NCBI RefSeq assembly: GCF_004766045.1
Contig: NZ_SPQQ01000003.1
Location: 248,001-312,000, forward strand
Length of the DNA: 64,000 bases
From: Desulfosporosinus fructosivorans
GTDB lineage: Bacteria > Bacillota > Desulfitobacteriia > Desulfitobacteriales > Desulfitobacteriaceae
Direction: 5' to 3'
A program made the translations under genes and the position numbers. The first letter of the stretch is position 1. Each line of letters opens with the position of its first letter. The notes beneath the pieces were generated by a model. It was given only the letters and a program-made list of their open reading frames with translations, was not told where the DNA came from and searched no databases. Positions 1 through 7,904 of the stretch are shown here, one piece after another.

Positions 1-333
1 ATTAAATCTGCCTATGGGCTGGATATAGCCACTCTGACTTCTTACGAATCATCTTTGCTGAGCAATGCTTTTTCCAAGTTTATGTCAACAACTACAAAAC
101 CGTCAAATGATCAAGAAAGTGTCCTTTATGGGACTTATAACCCCTTGTCTGTGACTCTCTCTCATATAATAAATAACAGGGCCGGAATCAGCTTCGCTAC
201 CTATTCCCATACAGGGGTACCCGTACCGGTTTATGCAGTAGGTACAGGTTCAGAGATGTTTGATGGGTATTATGATAATACCAAGGTTTACCACAAACTG
301 TCGGCTATCACCAAAAGCGCACGGGCGAAGTAA
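1..333 (+). CDS. Alkaline phosphatase, C-terminal fragment (runs off the left edge)
   Basis: The frame is open from base 1 and closes at a TAA, giving the last ~110 residues of a protein that begins outside the window. The tail HTGVPVPVYAVGTGS followed by DNTKVYHKL matches the C-terminal metal-binding region of alkaline phosphatases of the PhoA/PhoB type, where the final HTG histidine ligates an active-site zinc and a short Asp-Asn-Thr helix follows. The family hydrolyses phosphomonoesters outside the membrane. The signal peptide and nucleophile serine are not visible. A hairpin terminator follows at about 50 bp. Family call is firm; substrate and full length cannot be judged. Confidence 0.8.
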   Translation: MKSAYGLDIATLTSYESSLLSNAFSKFMSTTTKPSNDQESVLYGTYNPLSVTLSHIINNRAGISFATYSHTGVPVPVYAVGTGSEMFDGYYDNTKVYHKLSAITKSARAK

Positions 334-380
334 ATAGCAAGTAAAGACGCCCATGAATTTAGCTTGTTTTAAACGTATCA

Positions 381-418
381 GTCCTGAGCGGGAGAAACTC
401 GCTCAGGACTTTAGTCTT
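381..418 (+). terminator. Rho-independent terminator after the phosphatase gene
   Basis: GTCCTGAGCG (381-390) pairs perfectly with CGCTCAGGAC (400-409), with a 9-base loop and a T-rich tail, directly after the phosphatase stop. Confidence 0.7.
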
Positions 419-441
419 TGTAATCATCAGGAGGGGATATT

Positions 442-1611
442 TTGCAGAAGATACTTCTTGAAATGTTAGAGAAGAAAGCTGCTTATTTAAAAAAAATACC
501 GTTAAGGGAACTTATTTTTAATCTTATTGTCATAACCTTTGTAGTATTTTTGGCACTCATGCCAACTGGATTTCAAGAGAATACCTATTCTGATAGTATG
601 CGAGCAGTGGCTAAAGTATTGGAGGTTAATAATGATAACCTTTTGAAGACCGCAAGTTTTGTTTTTGAAGGGGAACAAGTTTGTAAAGTGGAAATTCTAG
701 ACGGTCCCTTTAAAGGGCAACAAACGTTGGCCCACAACCGGTTCATGGGCAGAATGGAAATGGATAAATCGTTCACTCAAGGGGACAAAGCACTGGTAGT
801 CATTGACTACACTGACAAAAACATCAGAAATGTCACGATGATTGATCATTACCGAATCAATTTGGAGAGCATTCTCATCGGAATTTTTGCCATCTTCTTA
901 ATTCTGTTTGCGCGTTGGACTGGAGCAAAAGCACTGTTGTCTTTTTTAATGACTGTCTTAATGATCTGGAAATTATTGGTGCCGTTACTTCTAAAAGGGT
1001 GGAATCCGATCATTATTTCCTTGTATTTTGTAGTAACAGCCACCTCCATTATTATTTTTTTGGTGGGGGGGCTTAATCGTCAATCTATTGCAGCTGTGCT
1101 GGGTTCTCTTTCAGGAACTTTGCTCACCACCATTTTGGCCATAATTTCTGGTCACAGTTTTAAAATTCATGGTGCAGTGCTGCCTTATTCCGAAAGCCTG
1201 CTCTATGCGGGATACGCACATTTAGATTTGACCCAGATCTTGATTGCTGTAGTTTTTATCGCTTCAGCAGGCGCGGTGATGGATCTGGCTATGGACATTG
1301 CTGCTGCTGTTCATGAGGTTGTGGAAAGTAAACCGGATATCACCACGGCCGAAGCAATACTCTCAGGTCTAAACGTAGGCAGGAAAGTAGTGGGAACCAT
1401 GACGACAACCTTATTGTTCGCGTACACCGGAGGATATATTTCCTTGCTGATGTATTTCATGGCTCAAGGAACGCCTGTTGTTGACATCTTGAATTTAAAG
1501 TATGTCTCAATGGAGATTATGCATACTATTGTGGGAAGTTTTGGACTTGTTGCAGTCGCTCCGTTTACAGCCCTTGCCTCAGGAATCCTTTTAACCAAGA
1601 GAGCTGTCTAA
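442..1611 (+). CDS. YibE/F family integral membrane protein
   Basis: A 389-residue membrane protein with a TTG start behind a strong AGGAGGGG ribosome site. The N-terminal helix (about residues 22-42) is followed by a ~100-residue soluble region, then a dense set of about seven membrane helices from residue ~143 on. The arrangement and the FARWTGAKALLSF stretch match the YibE/F family found in many Firmicutes. Biochemical function is not established. It stands alone between two terminator/decay regions, so context gives no clue to the job. Confidence 0.7.
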   Translation: MQKILLEMLEKKAAYLKKIPLRELIFNLIVITFVVFLALMPTGFQENTYSDSMRAVAKVLEVNNDNLLKTASFVFEGEQVCKVEILDGPFKGQQTLAHNRFMGRMEMDKSFTQGDKALVVIDYTDKNIRNVTMIDHYRINLESILIGIFAIFLILFARWTGAKALLSFLMTVLMIWKLLVPLLLKGWNPIIISLYFVVTATSIIIFLVGGLNRQSIAAVLGSLSGTLLTTILAIISGHSFKIHGAVLPYSESLLYAGYAHLDLTQILIAVVFIASAGAVMDLAMDIAAAVHEVVESKPDITTAEAILSGLNVGRKVVGTMTTTLLFAYTGGYISLLMYFMAQGTPVVDILNLKYVSMEIMHTIVGSFGLVAVAPFTALASGILLTKRAV

Positions 1612-2306
1612 GCTTTGATAGCGGTAGTAGGAATTCCGATAGATATTAGTCGCTTCGATGATCTAAGTACCATGATGAATATTAAACATGTTTTAATGGA
1701 AATTTTTTGCGTCCTATTCGGTGTGACGTCGAGCGTGTGCTTTTCGGCGGATAACTGGCACACGGTGAATCTGCAAGAAAAGAACTGGCTCGGAGCCAAT
1801 TAAACTCTATAAGATGGCCAGAAACAAGAGAGCATGGAGTGGCAAGATAATCTTCTCAGTCTTTCGAAAGCCTCAAGGAGGTCATGCCTACTAAAAGGAT
1901 AGAGATTACTAATTGGGATTACAGGAAAGTAGCAGATACCATCTATAATAATGAATACAGAGAATGCTCAAATACAATAGTGTGAACCTTTTTAAGGGGA
2001 GGAAATTATAGGCTTGAACCCCTCTTAAAACAGAACCGGCAAAGCCTTTCTTGGCAAGAAAATCAAACGGACAGTATATTGGGGTACGAGCGGACAGCGA
2101 GTCACCGATAGTTATTAGACAGTTTCAGTATGGTGGAACTGTTCGAAAGTGGGATATTATTGCACGGCGATGACATTCGCGGACAAATGGCTTAAATATC
2201 GTTTTAGATTTCGGTTTTTGGCAGAATGCTGACCGAGAAGAAGCAAATTTATACTATCAGCGGTAGGGTATTACTCAGCAGCAGAAGCTTATCAGACTAA
2301 AAGTAT
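1612..2306. other. Gene-poor stretch, probable gene remnants
   Basis: About 700 bases with only short open frames. One from 1615 (62 codons, TTG) and one from 1884 (33 codons, ATG two bases after an AAGGAGGT) have no recognisable family. Open runs at about 2040-2300 read like coding sequence in pieces but contain stops. I see no hairpin terminator after yibE/F here. Best read as decayed sequence; no function assigned. Confidence 0.4.
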
Positions 2307-2334
2307 AAAAAAAGCAGCCGGTTAAGGCCGCTGA
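2307..2334 (-). terminator. Terminator of the hicB-like gene
   Basis: On the minus strand a GC-rich hairpin (AGCGGCC / CCGGCT with a bulge) is followed by seven T residues (A-run at 2307-2313 on the plus strand), immediately after the stop at 2336. Confidence 0.6.
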
Positions 2335-2335
2335 G

Positions 2336-2722
2336 TTAGTTTTGAATAAGCTTTTCTTTTAAACGTTCCTGCAATTCTTGAGAGAAATTGACCCCGGCTT
2401 CATCGCCTAAGACCTTGAGGTATTTCGGTACGGAAACGTTGATGCGCATGGTTGTCATATCATTTGCTTTGCGGTATTTATCGAAGTCGATATCTACCCA
2501 TGTCACCAATTCATTGGATTGGCGCTCTGGCTCAATACTTGAAGGTTCTGGGATTTTTCTGCCATCATCTTGTTCGGTAATTCCCCAAAGCCCAATCGCA
2601 TCACGGGCCATATAAATAGCCTCAGCGATATCTTTTCCTTGAGTGTTAATATCTAAATCAGAGACAGTTACGACGTAACCTGTCTGCGTAGGGGTGAGAA
2701 CAATAGGGTATGCCTTAATCAT
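2336..2722 (-). CDS. hicB: HicB-family antitoxin-like protein
   Basis: 128 residues from the ATG at 2722, chosen because an AAGGAG site sits 7-8 bases upstream; a TTG further out is less likely. The N-terminal half (IKAYPIVLTPTQTGYVVTVSDL, then a GKDIAEAIYMARDAIGLWG segment) is the degraded RNase-H-like HicB fold. The C-terminal part (TTMRINVSVPKYLKVLGDEAG then FSQELQERLKEKL) resembles the DNA-binding tail of HicB proteins. HicB normally neutralises the HicA mRNA interferase and represses the operon. No intact hicA is adjacent; only a possible HicA-like tail lies just upstream. Likely an orphan antitoxin or regulator. Confidence 0.75.
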   Translation of the reverse strand: MIKAYPIVLTPTQTGYVVTVSDLDINTQGKDIAEAIYMARDAIGLWGITEQDDGRKIPEPSSIEPERQSNELVTWVDIDFDKYRKANDMTTMRINVSVPKYLKVLGDEAGVNFSQELQERLKEKLIQN

Positions 2723-2752
2723 TTTGTTCACTCCTTTGGTTGGCAACGAAGT

Positions 2753-2845
2753 TTATTTTAAACCCCGTCGCTTAATGATTTTCTTTGCCAGTATGTCATC
2801 AATTTCTGGTTGTCTTGAGATCGGTTCATTGTATGTGCCGTTATA
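2753..2845 (-). pseudogene. Possible hicA remnant (C-terminal tail only)
   Basis: Directly upstream of hicB on the same strand a short open frame without a start encodes a tail containing EPISRQPEIDDILAKKIIK and ending GLK. Its basic, helix-forming end resembles the last ~25 residues of HicA toxins (xVPRHxEI...LLxxILKxxGL). The frame is cut by a stop just before. The match is short and by eye only. Confidence 0.25.
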
Positions 2846-3019
2846 CTATACACAACAAGTGTGTATATATCAAGGCTAAATGCCATAAAAAATAAAATTC
2901 ATAAAAATGTCTATATTACTATAATTCCCTACTTTTAACCGAATGTTTTATCTTTCGCATAAGAGCCAAAAAGGAATACTCGTTCGGCAATAACATATCT
3001 CCTGACAAGAAGCCACCGT

Positions 3020-3190
3020 TTATTCGGTGGTTTCCGGCTTTTCATCAGCAGAAGTGGGTAAAATAGTTAAAGAAACATCCTGCGTCTCAATATACTCATT
3101 TTCTCCGTCACGTTGCGCATCCTGCAGATCATTGATCGCAGTTGTGACTGCAGTAAAAAGTGCGAAATACATTTTTTTATAATTTGCCAT
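3020..3190 (-). CDS. Small conserved-type clostridial protein of unknown function
   Basis: 56 residues from the ATG at 3190 with a GGTGG ribosome site; the longer frame upstream runs through the promoter and is rejected. The start MANYKKMYFALFTAVTTAI followed by an acidic tail is typical of small helical proteins often annotated as hypothetical in Clostridia. The stop lies in the loop of a CCACCG/CGGTGG hairpin (3013-3030). It is divergent from an XRE regulator and shares overlapping promoter and operator sequences with it, so it is probably a target of that regulator. No biochemical role can be given. Confidence 0.6.
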   Translation of the reverse strand: MANYKKMYFALFTAVTTAINDLQDAQRDGENEYIETQDVSLTILPTSADEKPETTE

Positions 3191-3203
3191 GGTGACCACC
3201 TTT

Positions 3204-3221
3204 TGCTCCGTTATCGGAGCA
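3204..3221. promoter_or_regulatory. Operator 1: perfect inverted repeat
   Basis: TGCTCCG-TTAT-CGGAGCA is a perfect 7+7 dyad directly downstream of the minus-strand -10 box, placed to block transcription of the small gene at 3190. Confidence 0.6.
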
Positions 3222-3250
3222 ATTATAGCATGGTTCCCCCCTATAATCAA
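3222..3250 (-). promoter_or_regulatory. Sigma-A-type promoter for the small divergent gene
   Basis: Minus strand: -35 TTGATT (3250-3245), 17-base spacer, -10 TATAAT (3227-3222). A plus-strand TATAAT (3242-3247), probably serving the XRE gene, overlaps the -35, so the two divergent promoters are interlocked. Confidence 0.65.
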
Positions 3251-3258
3251 GGTAAATG

Positions 3259-3276
3259 TGCTCCGAAATCAGAACA
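3259..3276. promoter_or_regulatory. Operator 2: imperfect copy of the same dyad
   Basis: TGCTCCG-AAAT-CAGAACA repeats operator 1 with two mismatches in the right half, 55 bases away (about five helical turns), just downstream of the plus-strand -10 box. Confidence 0.5.
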
Positions 3277-3293
3277 AAGAAAGGTATATTGTT

Positions 3294-3527
3294 ATGGGAC
3301 AAAATATCAAAGCAGATAAAAGTATTGGCGATAACATTCGTAAATGGAGAGGCACCAAGGGCATGACTCAAGAGGAGCTTTCGGCCCAATTGCAGATACA
3401 TGGCTGCGATATTTCGCGGGGAACACTGGCAAAAATCGAGGCTGGTATCAGGCATATTTCTTCTGATGAGTTACATGCGATAAAGGCAGTATTAGAGATC
3501 ACTTACGACGATTTTTTTACTAAATGA
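3294..3527 (+). CDS. XRE-family helix-turn-helix regulator
   Basis: 77 residues from the ATG at 3294, preceded by an AAAGG site; the upstream extension of the frame covers the operators and is not used. It is almost entirely one Cro/C1-type HTH: IGDNIRKWRGTKGMTQEELS is helix 1 plus the start of the HTH, and CDISRGTLAKIEAG is the recognition helix region. There is no sensor domain. Two matching dyads in the divergent promoter region indicate autoregulation plus control of the small gene at 3020-3190. Confidence 0.8.
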   Translation: MGQNIKADKSIGDNIRKWRGTKGMTQEELSAQLQIHGCDISRGTLAKIEAGIRHISSDELHAIKAVLEITYDDFFTK

Positions 3528-3723
3528 AACGAGATATTGAAGCAATTCCAGAGCGTAAGGTGAATTTACGATACACTATTTCTATTATTTCTTACGAAAC
3601 TTAAGAGAATTGATTGACTATACTTTATGGAATGGCTTAAAGGAAACAATAGAGAGGGAGACAGAGCAGTTATCCGTTGTTTTAGGCAATAGATTACTGA
3701 TACCGAATCGGGAGGGTGTAGTA

Positions 3724-4695
3724 ATGACATATCGTGATCTTTTGTTATCTGCTAAAAAAGGAAAACTTATTGTTAAAAACGATGTGATTAGATTATTGAA
3801 TGTGGATTACAACTCGGATGAATTCTATGAACTACTAGCAACTGCCAATTTCTTATCTCGAACGGAATACAATAACCAAGGCTTGGTTTTTGCTCAAATA
3901 GGTATCAATGCAGAGCCTTGTTCAGCTAATTGCAAATTCTGTTCAATGGGGCAAGCCCACTATTCCTTACCAGTTACAGGGAGGAGAAATATTAATGAGA
4001 TACTATCGGAGCTAGATTTATTGATCGCTAATGGCATTAATGATTTCTTCTTAATGACCACTGCAGATTATCCTGTCGATGATTTTATGGACATAGCGAA
4101 AGTCATAAGAAAGAGATTGCCTGACAGTATTAGATTTGTTGCTAACATAGGTGATTTCGATTATGAAACAGCAAGAAGCCTTCAGGAAATAGGCTTTACA
4201 GGAGTTTATCATATTCATCGATTAAGAGAAGGTATCGACACGAGTATAAAACCGGAGACTAGACTAAATACTCTAAATGCAGTTCGTGATGCTGGTTTGG
4301 AATTATATTATTGTGTCGAGCCTATTGGACCTGAGCATTCCTATGATGAAATAGCGACAGAAATGATTAGAGCAAGAGATTATAATGTAAAAGTTATGGC
4401 AGTTATGCGACGAACACCCGTAAAAGGAACACCCCTATACGAAAAAGGACAAATATCTGCTATAGAATTAACTAAAATAGCCGCAGTGGCCAGACTTGTG
4501 ACTCGTCCTCAGAGAGCAATGAATGCTCATGAGGTTACTCAAATGACTTTACTAGCGGGTATTAATCAGCTTTATGCAGAATATGGAGCTAATCCAAGAG
4601 ATACAGAAGTTCAAACTGAAAAGAATAGGGGCTTCTCTGTAACGCAAGCCTGGAACATGCTGTGGGAAGCCGGTTATGATACGACTAAACAATAA
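3724..4695 (+). CDS. BioB/HydE-like radical SAM enzyme
   Basis: 323 residues from an ATG at 3724 with a GGGAGG site eight bases upstream; a TTG at 3610 would add 38 residues without a ribosome site. The cluster motif is CSANCKFCSM (CxxxCxxC), binding the 4Fe-4S that cleaves S-adenosylmethionine. The barrel resembles biotin synthase: MTTADYP, FVANIGDFD, YHIHRLREG, YCVEPIGPEHSYDEI, then AVMRRTPVKGTPL. BioB relatives insert sulfur or rearrange small substrates. It has no bio, hyd or pyl neighbours, so the substrate is unknown. Its cluster spacing and flanking residues do not look like PylB. Confidence 0.7.
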   Translation: MTYRDLLLSAKKGKLIVKNDVIRLLNVDYNSDEFYELLATANFLSRTEYNNQGLVFAQIGINAEPCSANCKFCSMGQAHYSLPVTGRRNINEILSELDLLIANGINDFFLMTTADYPVDDFMDIAKVIRKRLPDSIRFVANIGDFDYETARSLQEIGFTGVYHIHRLREGIDTSIKPETRLNTLNAVRDAGLELYYCVEPIGPEHSYDEIATEMIRARDYNVKVMAVMRRTPVKGTPLYEKGQISAIELTKIAAVARLVTRPQRAMNAHEVTQMTLLAGINQLYAEYGANPRDTEVQTEKNRGFSVTQAWNMLWEAGYDTTKQ

Positions 4696-4813
4696 TCACC
4701 GATTAACCGGTCCTAAAAGGAGTCCCTGCTTAAACTGCAATAGAAGTTGCTCCAGAGCAGATTTTGCCTGGCGAAGAGATTATCATGGGGGTGCTTGAGT
4801 CAGGGGGGGAATT

Positions 4814-5219
4814 ATGCGGATAGCAGTTATTGATGGACAGGGTGGGGGCATTGGTAAACACATAGTCGAGCAGTTGCGCAAAAAAATGCCAGAGTTGGAT
4901 ATACTTGCTCTGGGAACCAATGCCCTAGCAACCGGAGCTATGTTGCGGGCCGGGGCCACTGAGGGAGCTTCAGGGGATTCTGCGATTTTGTTATAATGTA
5001 GATCGGGTGGATCTAATTGTGGGTTCGGTTTCGGTAATGATGGTTTATGGTCTATTGGGAGAAATTACTCCCGCAGTGGCTACGGCAATATCGGTTAGTA
5101 AAGCGGACAAATTACTGCTGCCTATACAACGTGGAAATATTTTACTGGTTGGAATCCCTCGCACCCCTCTGCCTCACCAGATTGAGGCCCTGGTATATAG
5201 AAGTAGAAGAAAGGCTTAA
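4814..5219 (+). pseudogene. DUF3842 family gene split by a +1 frameshift
   Basis: The first frame (4814-4996) encodes MRIAVIDGQGGGIGKHIVEQ... to SGDSAI and then hits TAA. The second (to 5219) continues the same family with YNVDRVDLIVGSVSVM and LLPIQRGNILLVGIPRTPLPHQIEA. Dropping one T in the ATTTTG run near 4985-4990 joins them into one ~135-residue DUF3842 protein, a small Rossmann-like family of unknown function common in anaerobic Firmicutes. Either one extra base (mutation or base-call error) or, less likely, programmed frameshifting. Confidence 0.65.
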
Positions 5220-5227
5220 GCATAATC

Positions 5228-5446
5228 ATGAACAGAACACTTCCCCTCGATCTATCGGGAGTGGAAAAATCTAACATGATAAAAAGTATTATCAGTGCAG
5301 AAGGAGATTACAAGGATGTGATCACAGTAGAGAATATCGGCGAAATATATCAGCTTCACTGGGCAATCGGGAAGACGTAAGGAAGCGATGAACTTAAGCC
5401 AGGAGACCTGCTCGTTACGAATCAACACAGAGCCTACGGAAGATAG
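5228..5446 (+). pseudogene. Broken open reading frame with two in-frame stops
   Basis: From an ATG at 5228 the frame gives 50 residues (including DVITVENIGEIYQLHWAIGK), then TAA at 5378. The same frame continues with a protein-like run (ELKPGDLLVTNQHRAYGR) to TAG at 5444. The continuity across the stop suggests a decayed gene. Family not recognised. Confidence 0.3.
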
Positions 5447-5509
5447 GGGAGGTGTCGTTTATGTCGGAAAATCAGCGTATTTTATCCGGCTAGCGGAGTC
5501 ACTATATCC

Positions 5510-5539
5510 CTTTACAGGTGTTCTGTAGAGGTTTTTTTG
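5510..5539 (+). terminator. Rho-independent terminator
   Basis: CTTTACAG (5510-5517) pairs with CTGTAGAG (5523-5530, one G-U), followed by seven T residues. Confidence 0.65.
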
Positions 5540-5591
5540 TTTCTCTTGGAAGGAGGAGTGGTAGGTAAGACATCAAGACAAGAATAAGGAG

Positions 5592-5987
5592 ATGGAAAAG
5601 CATAGGCAAGCGTTGCTTGATGCGCGAGGAAAAATTCTGGGGAAGTTAAATTCAGAGACTGAGCACCGTATTCAGTGGCTAATGAAGTTTATAGATATTG
5701 AAGACGAACTCGAAGAATTAGCCCATCGGCAAAGCCAATGGACTATCAAAGGGAAATTAACTTCATCAGGAGATTCCAGACGCAGAATTGATAAGTATTC
5801 AGGATAGGAAGCAGATTTAATTCCTGCACGGACCGCCGCTATGACGGAAGGTTTCTATGATTATCAGGATTTTAAGCCTCTTAACCAATTGGTTGAGAGG
5901 TTCATTTATGACATATCAAGTTTAGGTTTGATTATGCCCACGCCAGTAGAATCAGACGGACGGATCAGAAATATCATTAGGTCTTAA
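5592..5987 (+). pseudogene. Unknown gene interrupted by an in-frame TAG
   Basis: An ATG four bases after AAGGAG opens a 71-codon charged, helical protein that ends at TAG (5805-5807). The same frame continues without other stops for another 60 codons to TAA at 5987, including ARTAAMTEGFYDYQDFKPLN and SLGLIMPTPVESDGRIRN. Read through, it is 131 codons. No family recognised. A nonsense mutation in a decaying region is the simplest reading; TAG decoding as pyrrolysine cannot be excluded from sequence alone. Confidence 0.45.
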
Positions 5988-6444
5988 GTTGATAGTATTT
6001 CGATATGTCTTCAACTGGTTGAAAGCCAGCGACCAGTTATTTATTCAAAGGGTGCTAAACCAAAGTAAACCTGTCTCCGAACAAAGGGTAGGTTTATGGG
6101 GAAATCCCTAATTTATAAAAAGTATCTCTTGTAAATTGAATAAATCTATGATAAATATTAACAAGACCATTACATACAGGTAGGGGGTATAGGGGGGTAT
6201 TGACGGGCGAAGATATTTCCCGCAGAACATGTTACATTAAGCATTCGCATAAATAGTTACTGAGCCCGGCGATGGTTTGACGACTCAACCGGGCTCTCAC
6301 TAAGTTGCATTTCCGCGAGACATTCCACGAAATCTAGGCAATTTGTGTCCGGATTTTCCCCATCACAATCCCTTTTCTCAATCTCTTCGAAATTGAGAAA
6401 AGGATAAGTCTAAACATACCAACCAAGAAATAGGGGGAAGTTCT
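5988..6444. other. Intergenic region with two strong hairpins before ccdA
   Basis: No gene seen. Hairpin 1: GAGCCCGG (6262-6269) with CCGGGCTC (6289-6296), its loop able to form an inner GGTT(T)GA/TCAACC stem. Hairpin 2: a perfect 12-bp stem, CCTTTTCTCAAT (6371-6382) with ATTGAGAAAAGG (6392-6403). Neither has a T tail, so they look like leader structure or protein sites rather than terminators. The ccdA start lies 42 bases after hairpin 2. Confidence 0.5.
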
Positions 6445-7161
6445 GTGGAAAATGTCTCAGTTCTATTTGCCTTTACGGCAGGGATGCTATCGTTTCTATC
6501 GCCGTGTGTATTTCCGTTAATTCCGGCTTATGTTGCCAATCTTACTGGGTCAACGCTTGGAAACAATAGAATAGAGGTTTCCAAAAGCTTGTTGTTGGCT
6601 CGTTCTTTAAGTTTTATTATGGGTTTTAGTTTAATCTTTGTGATGATGGGAGCATCGGCCAGCGTCTTGGGACAGATTTTTACCCATAACCGTGATATTG
6701 TCCAAAAAATTAGCGGACTTTTGATCATTGTCTTTGGTTTACAAATGGCTGGAATACTAAACCTGCGTTTCTTAATGATGGAAAAACACTGGGAAGCTAA
6801 ACAAACTGAGGAGAAAAATGTTTGGCAATCCTTTATTCTAGGTATTTCATTTGGAGCTGGTTGGACACCCTGTGTGGGTTTGGCGCTTTCCTCAATTCTT
6901 CTGCTGGCTGGATCTTCAAATACTGTTTATAATGGGATGTTTTTGCTTTTCATTTATTCGCTGGGTTTAGGTATCCCGTTTCTGGGCATTTCCCTAATCA
7001 TTACTTATTCTCTGCGTGTTGTGAGAAAAATCAATCGAAGTTTGGGCCTTCTCTCCCTAATTAACGGCTGGGTTCTCATTGGAATGGGCTTATTGTTATT
7101 TACAGGTCAGTTGCAGAAGATAAGCGCTTGGTTAGCTAGTTTTACATTTTTTGCGTATTAG
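6445..7161 (+). CDS. ccdA: CcdA/DsbD-type thiol-disulfide transmembrane carrier
   Basis: 238 residues, GTG start, GGGGGAAG ribosome site. Six or so membrane helices; FLSPCVFPLIPAYVANLTG in helix 1 and SFGAGWTPCVGLALSSIL in helix 4 carry the two conserved Pro-Cys redox cysteines of CcdA. CcdA moves reducing equivalents from cytoplasmic thioredoxin across the membrane to an extracytoplasmic thioredoxin-like partner, for haem attachment to c-type cytochromes or other disulfide reduction. The partner is evidently the resA-like gene 15 bases downstream. Confidence 0.92.
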   Translation: MENVSVLFAFTAGMLSFLSPCVFPLIPAYVANLTGSTLGNNRIEVSKSLLLARSLSFIMGFSLIFVMMGASASVLGQIFTHNRDIVQKISGLLIIVFGLQMAGILNLRFLMMEKHWEAKQTEEKNVWQSFILGISFGAGWTPCVGLALSSILLLAGSSNTVYNGMFLLFIYSLGLGIPFLGISLIITYSLRVVRKINRSLGLLSLINGWVLIGMGLLLFTGQLQKISAWLASFTFFAY

Positions 7162-7176
7162 AAAGGAAGACCAAGC

Positions 7177-7731
7177 ATGAAAAAGTATTTAGCAATTGTT
7201 GTTTTGATAGGACTGGTGGCTTGGGGTTTGTATGATGTGGGAACAAAGTCTAATTCAGCCGAGCTGCCAACCAAAGCAGGTCAAGAGCAACAGTTGACAG
7301 TCGGTCTGGAAAAAGGGGATCTAGCGCCGGATTTCGAGTTAAAGAGCATCGATGGAACGACAATAAAACTTTCCAGTCTGCGAGGGGAAAAATTGATTCT
7401 CAATATGTGGGCAACCTGGTGTCCACCCTGCCGCCAGGAGATGCCGGATATGGAAAAGTTTTATATTGAGAATAAAAAGGATGGAATTGAAATCCTGGCT
7501 GTTAATCTGACTCAAGCGGAAAAGAGTCGAAATGATGTTCCAGAATTTATAAAAGCCTATGGTATTACCTTCCCTGTAATCATGGATGAAAAGGGAGATG
7601 TAGCCCGGCTTTACAAAGTATCCTCCATTCCTGCCACGTACATTATTGATACTCAGGGAGTGATTCGAGAGAAAATTGTTGGACCTATGACCTACGATTC
7701 GATGAATAAGATGTTGGGGACGATTAAATAA
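7177..7731 (+). CDS. resA: ResA/TlpA-like membrane-anchored thioredoxin
   Basis: 184 residues. An uncleaved N-terminal helix (about 3-20) anchors a thioredoxin fold whose active site is NMWATWCPPCRQEMP (C82, C85). The cis-proline motif SSIPATYIID and the AP-DFELKSIDG opening fit the AhpC/TSA-Redoxin-type ResA group. ResA reduces the CXXCH cysteines of apocytochrome c, receiving electrons from CcdA, which is directly upstream in the same operon. A separate cytochrome assembly pair (ResB/ResC) is not in the window. Confidence 0.9.
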   Translation: MKKYLAIVVLIGLVAWGLYDVGTKSNSAELPTKAGQEQQLTVGLEKGDLAPDFELKSIDGTTIKLSSLRGEKLILNMWATWCPPCRQEMPDMEKFYIENKKDGIEILAVNLTQAEKSRNDVPEFIKAYGITFPVIMDEKGDVARLYKVSSIPATYIIDTQGVIREKIVGPMTYDSMNKMLGTIK

Positions 7732-7737
7732 CCCATA

Positions 7738-7821
7738 TTGGTTGTAACTCATAATCTTGCCCTCGTTGAACGAATTTGCACCCGGATTGTGGATATCGGA
7801 GGTGCTTTGCCAAAAGCCTAG
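7738..7821 (+). pseudogene. Remnant: last residues of an ABC-transporter ATPase
   Basis: A 27-codon open frame starting LVVTHNLALVERICTRIVDI carries the H-loop histidine and the following strand typical of the end of an ABC ATPase domain, directly after resA. The rest of such a gene is absent here. A fragment of a deleted gene is the likely explanation. Confidence 0.35.
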
Positions 7822-7904
7822 TGTAAATAAGTTACTAAAAAATATTTTATCTCTGCAGGAATTCTATGAATGTTGTAGAATTAGTATATTAATATGATAT
7901 TGCA

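Noticed and set aside
3724-4695. PylB (methylornithine synthase) as identity of the radical-SAM gene
   Set aside because: Considered because of the in-frame TAG at 5805, but residues around the CxxxCxxC and downstream motifs look BioB-like and no other pyl gene is present.
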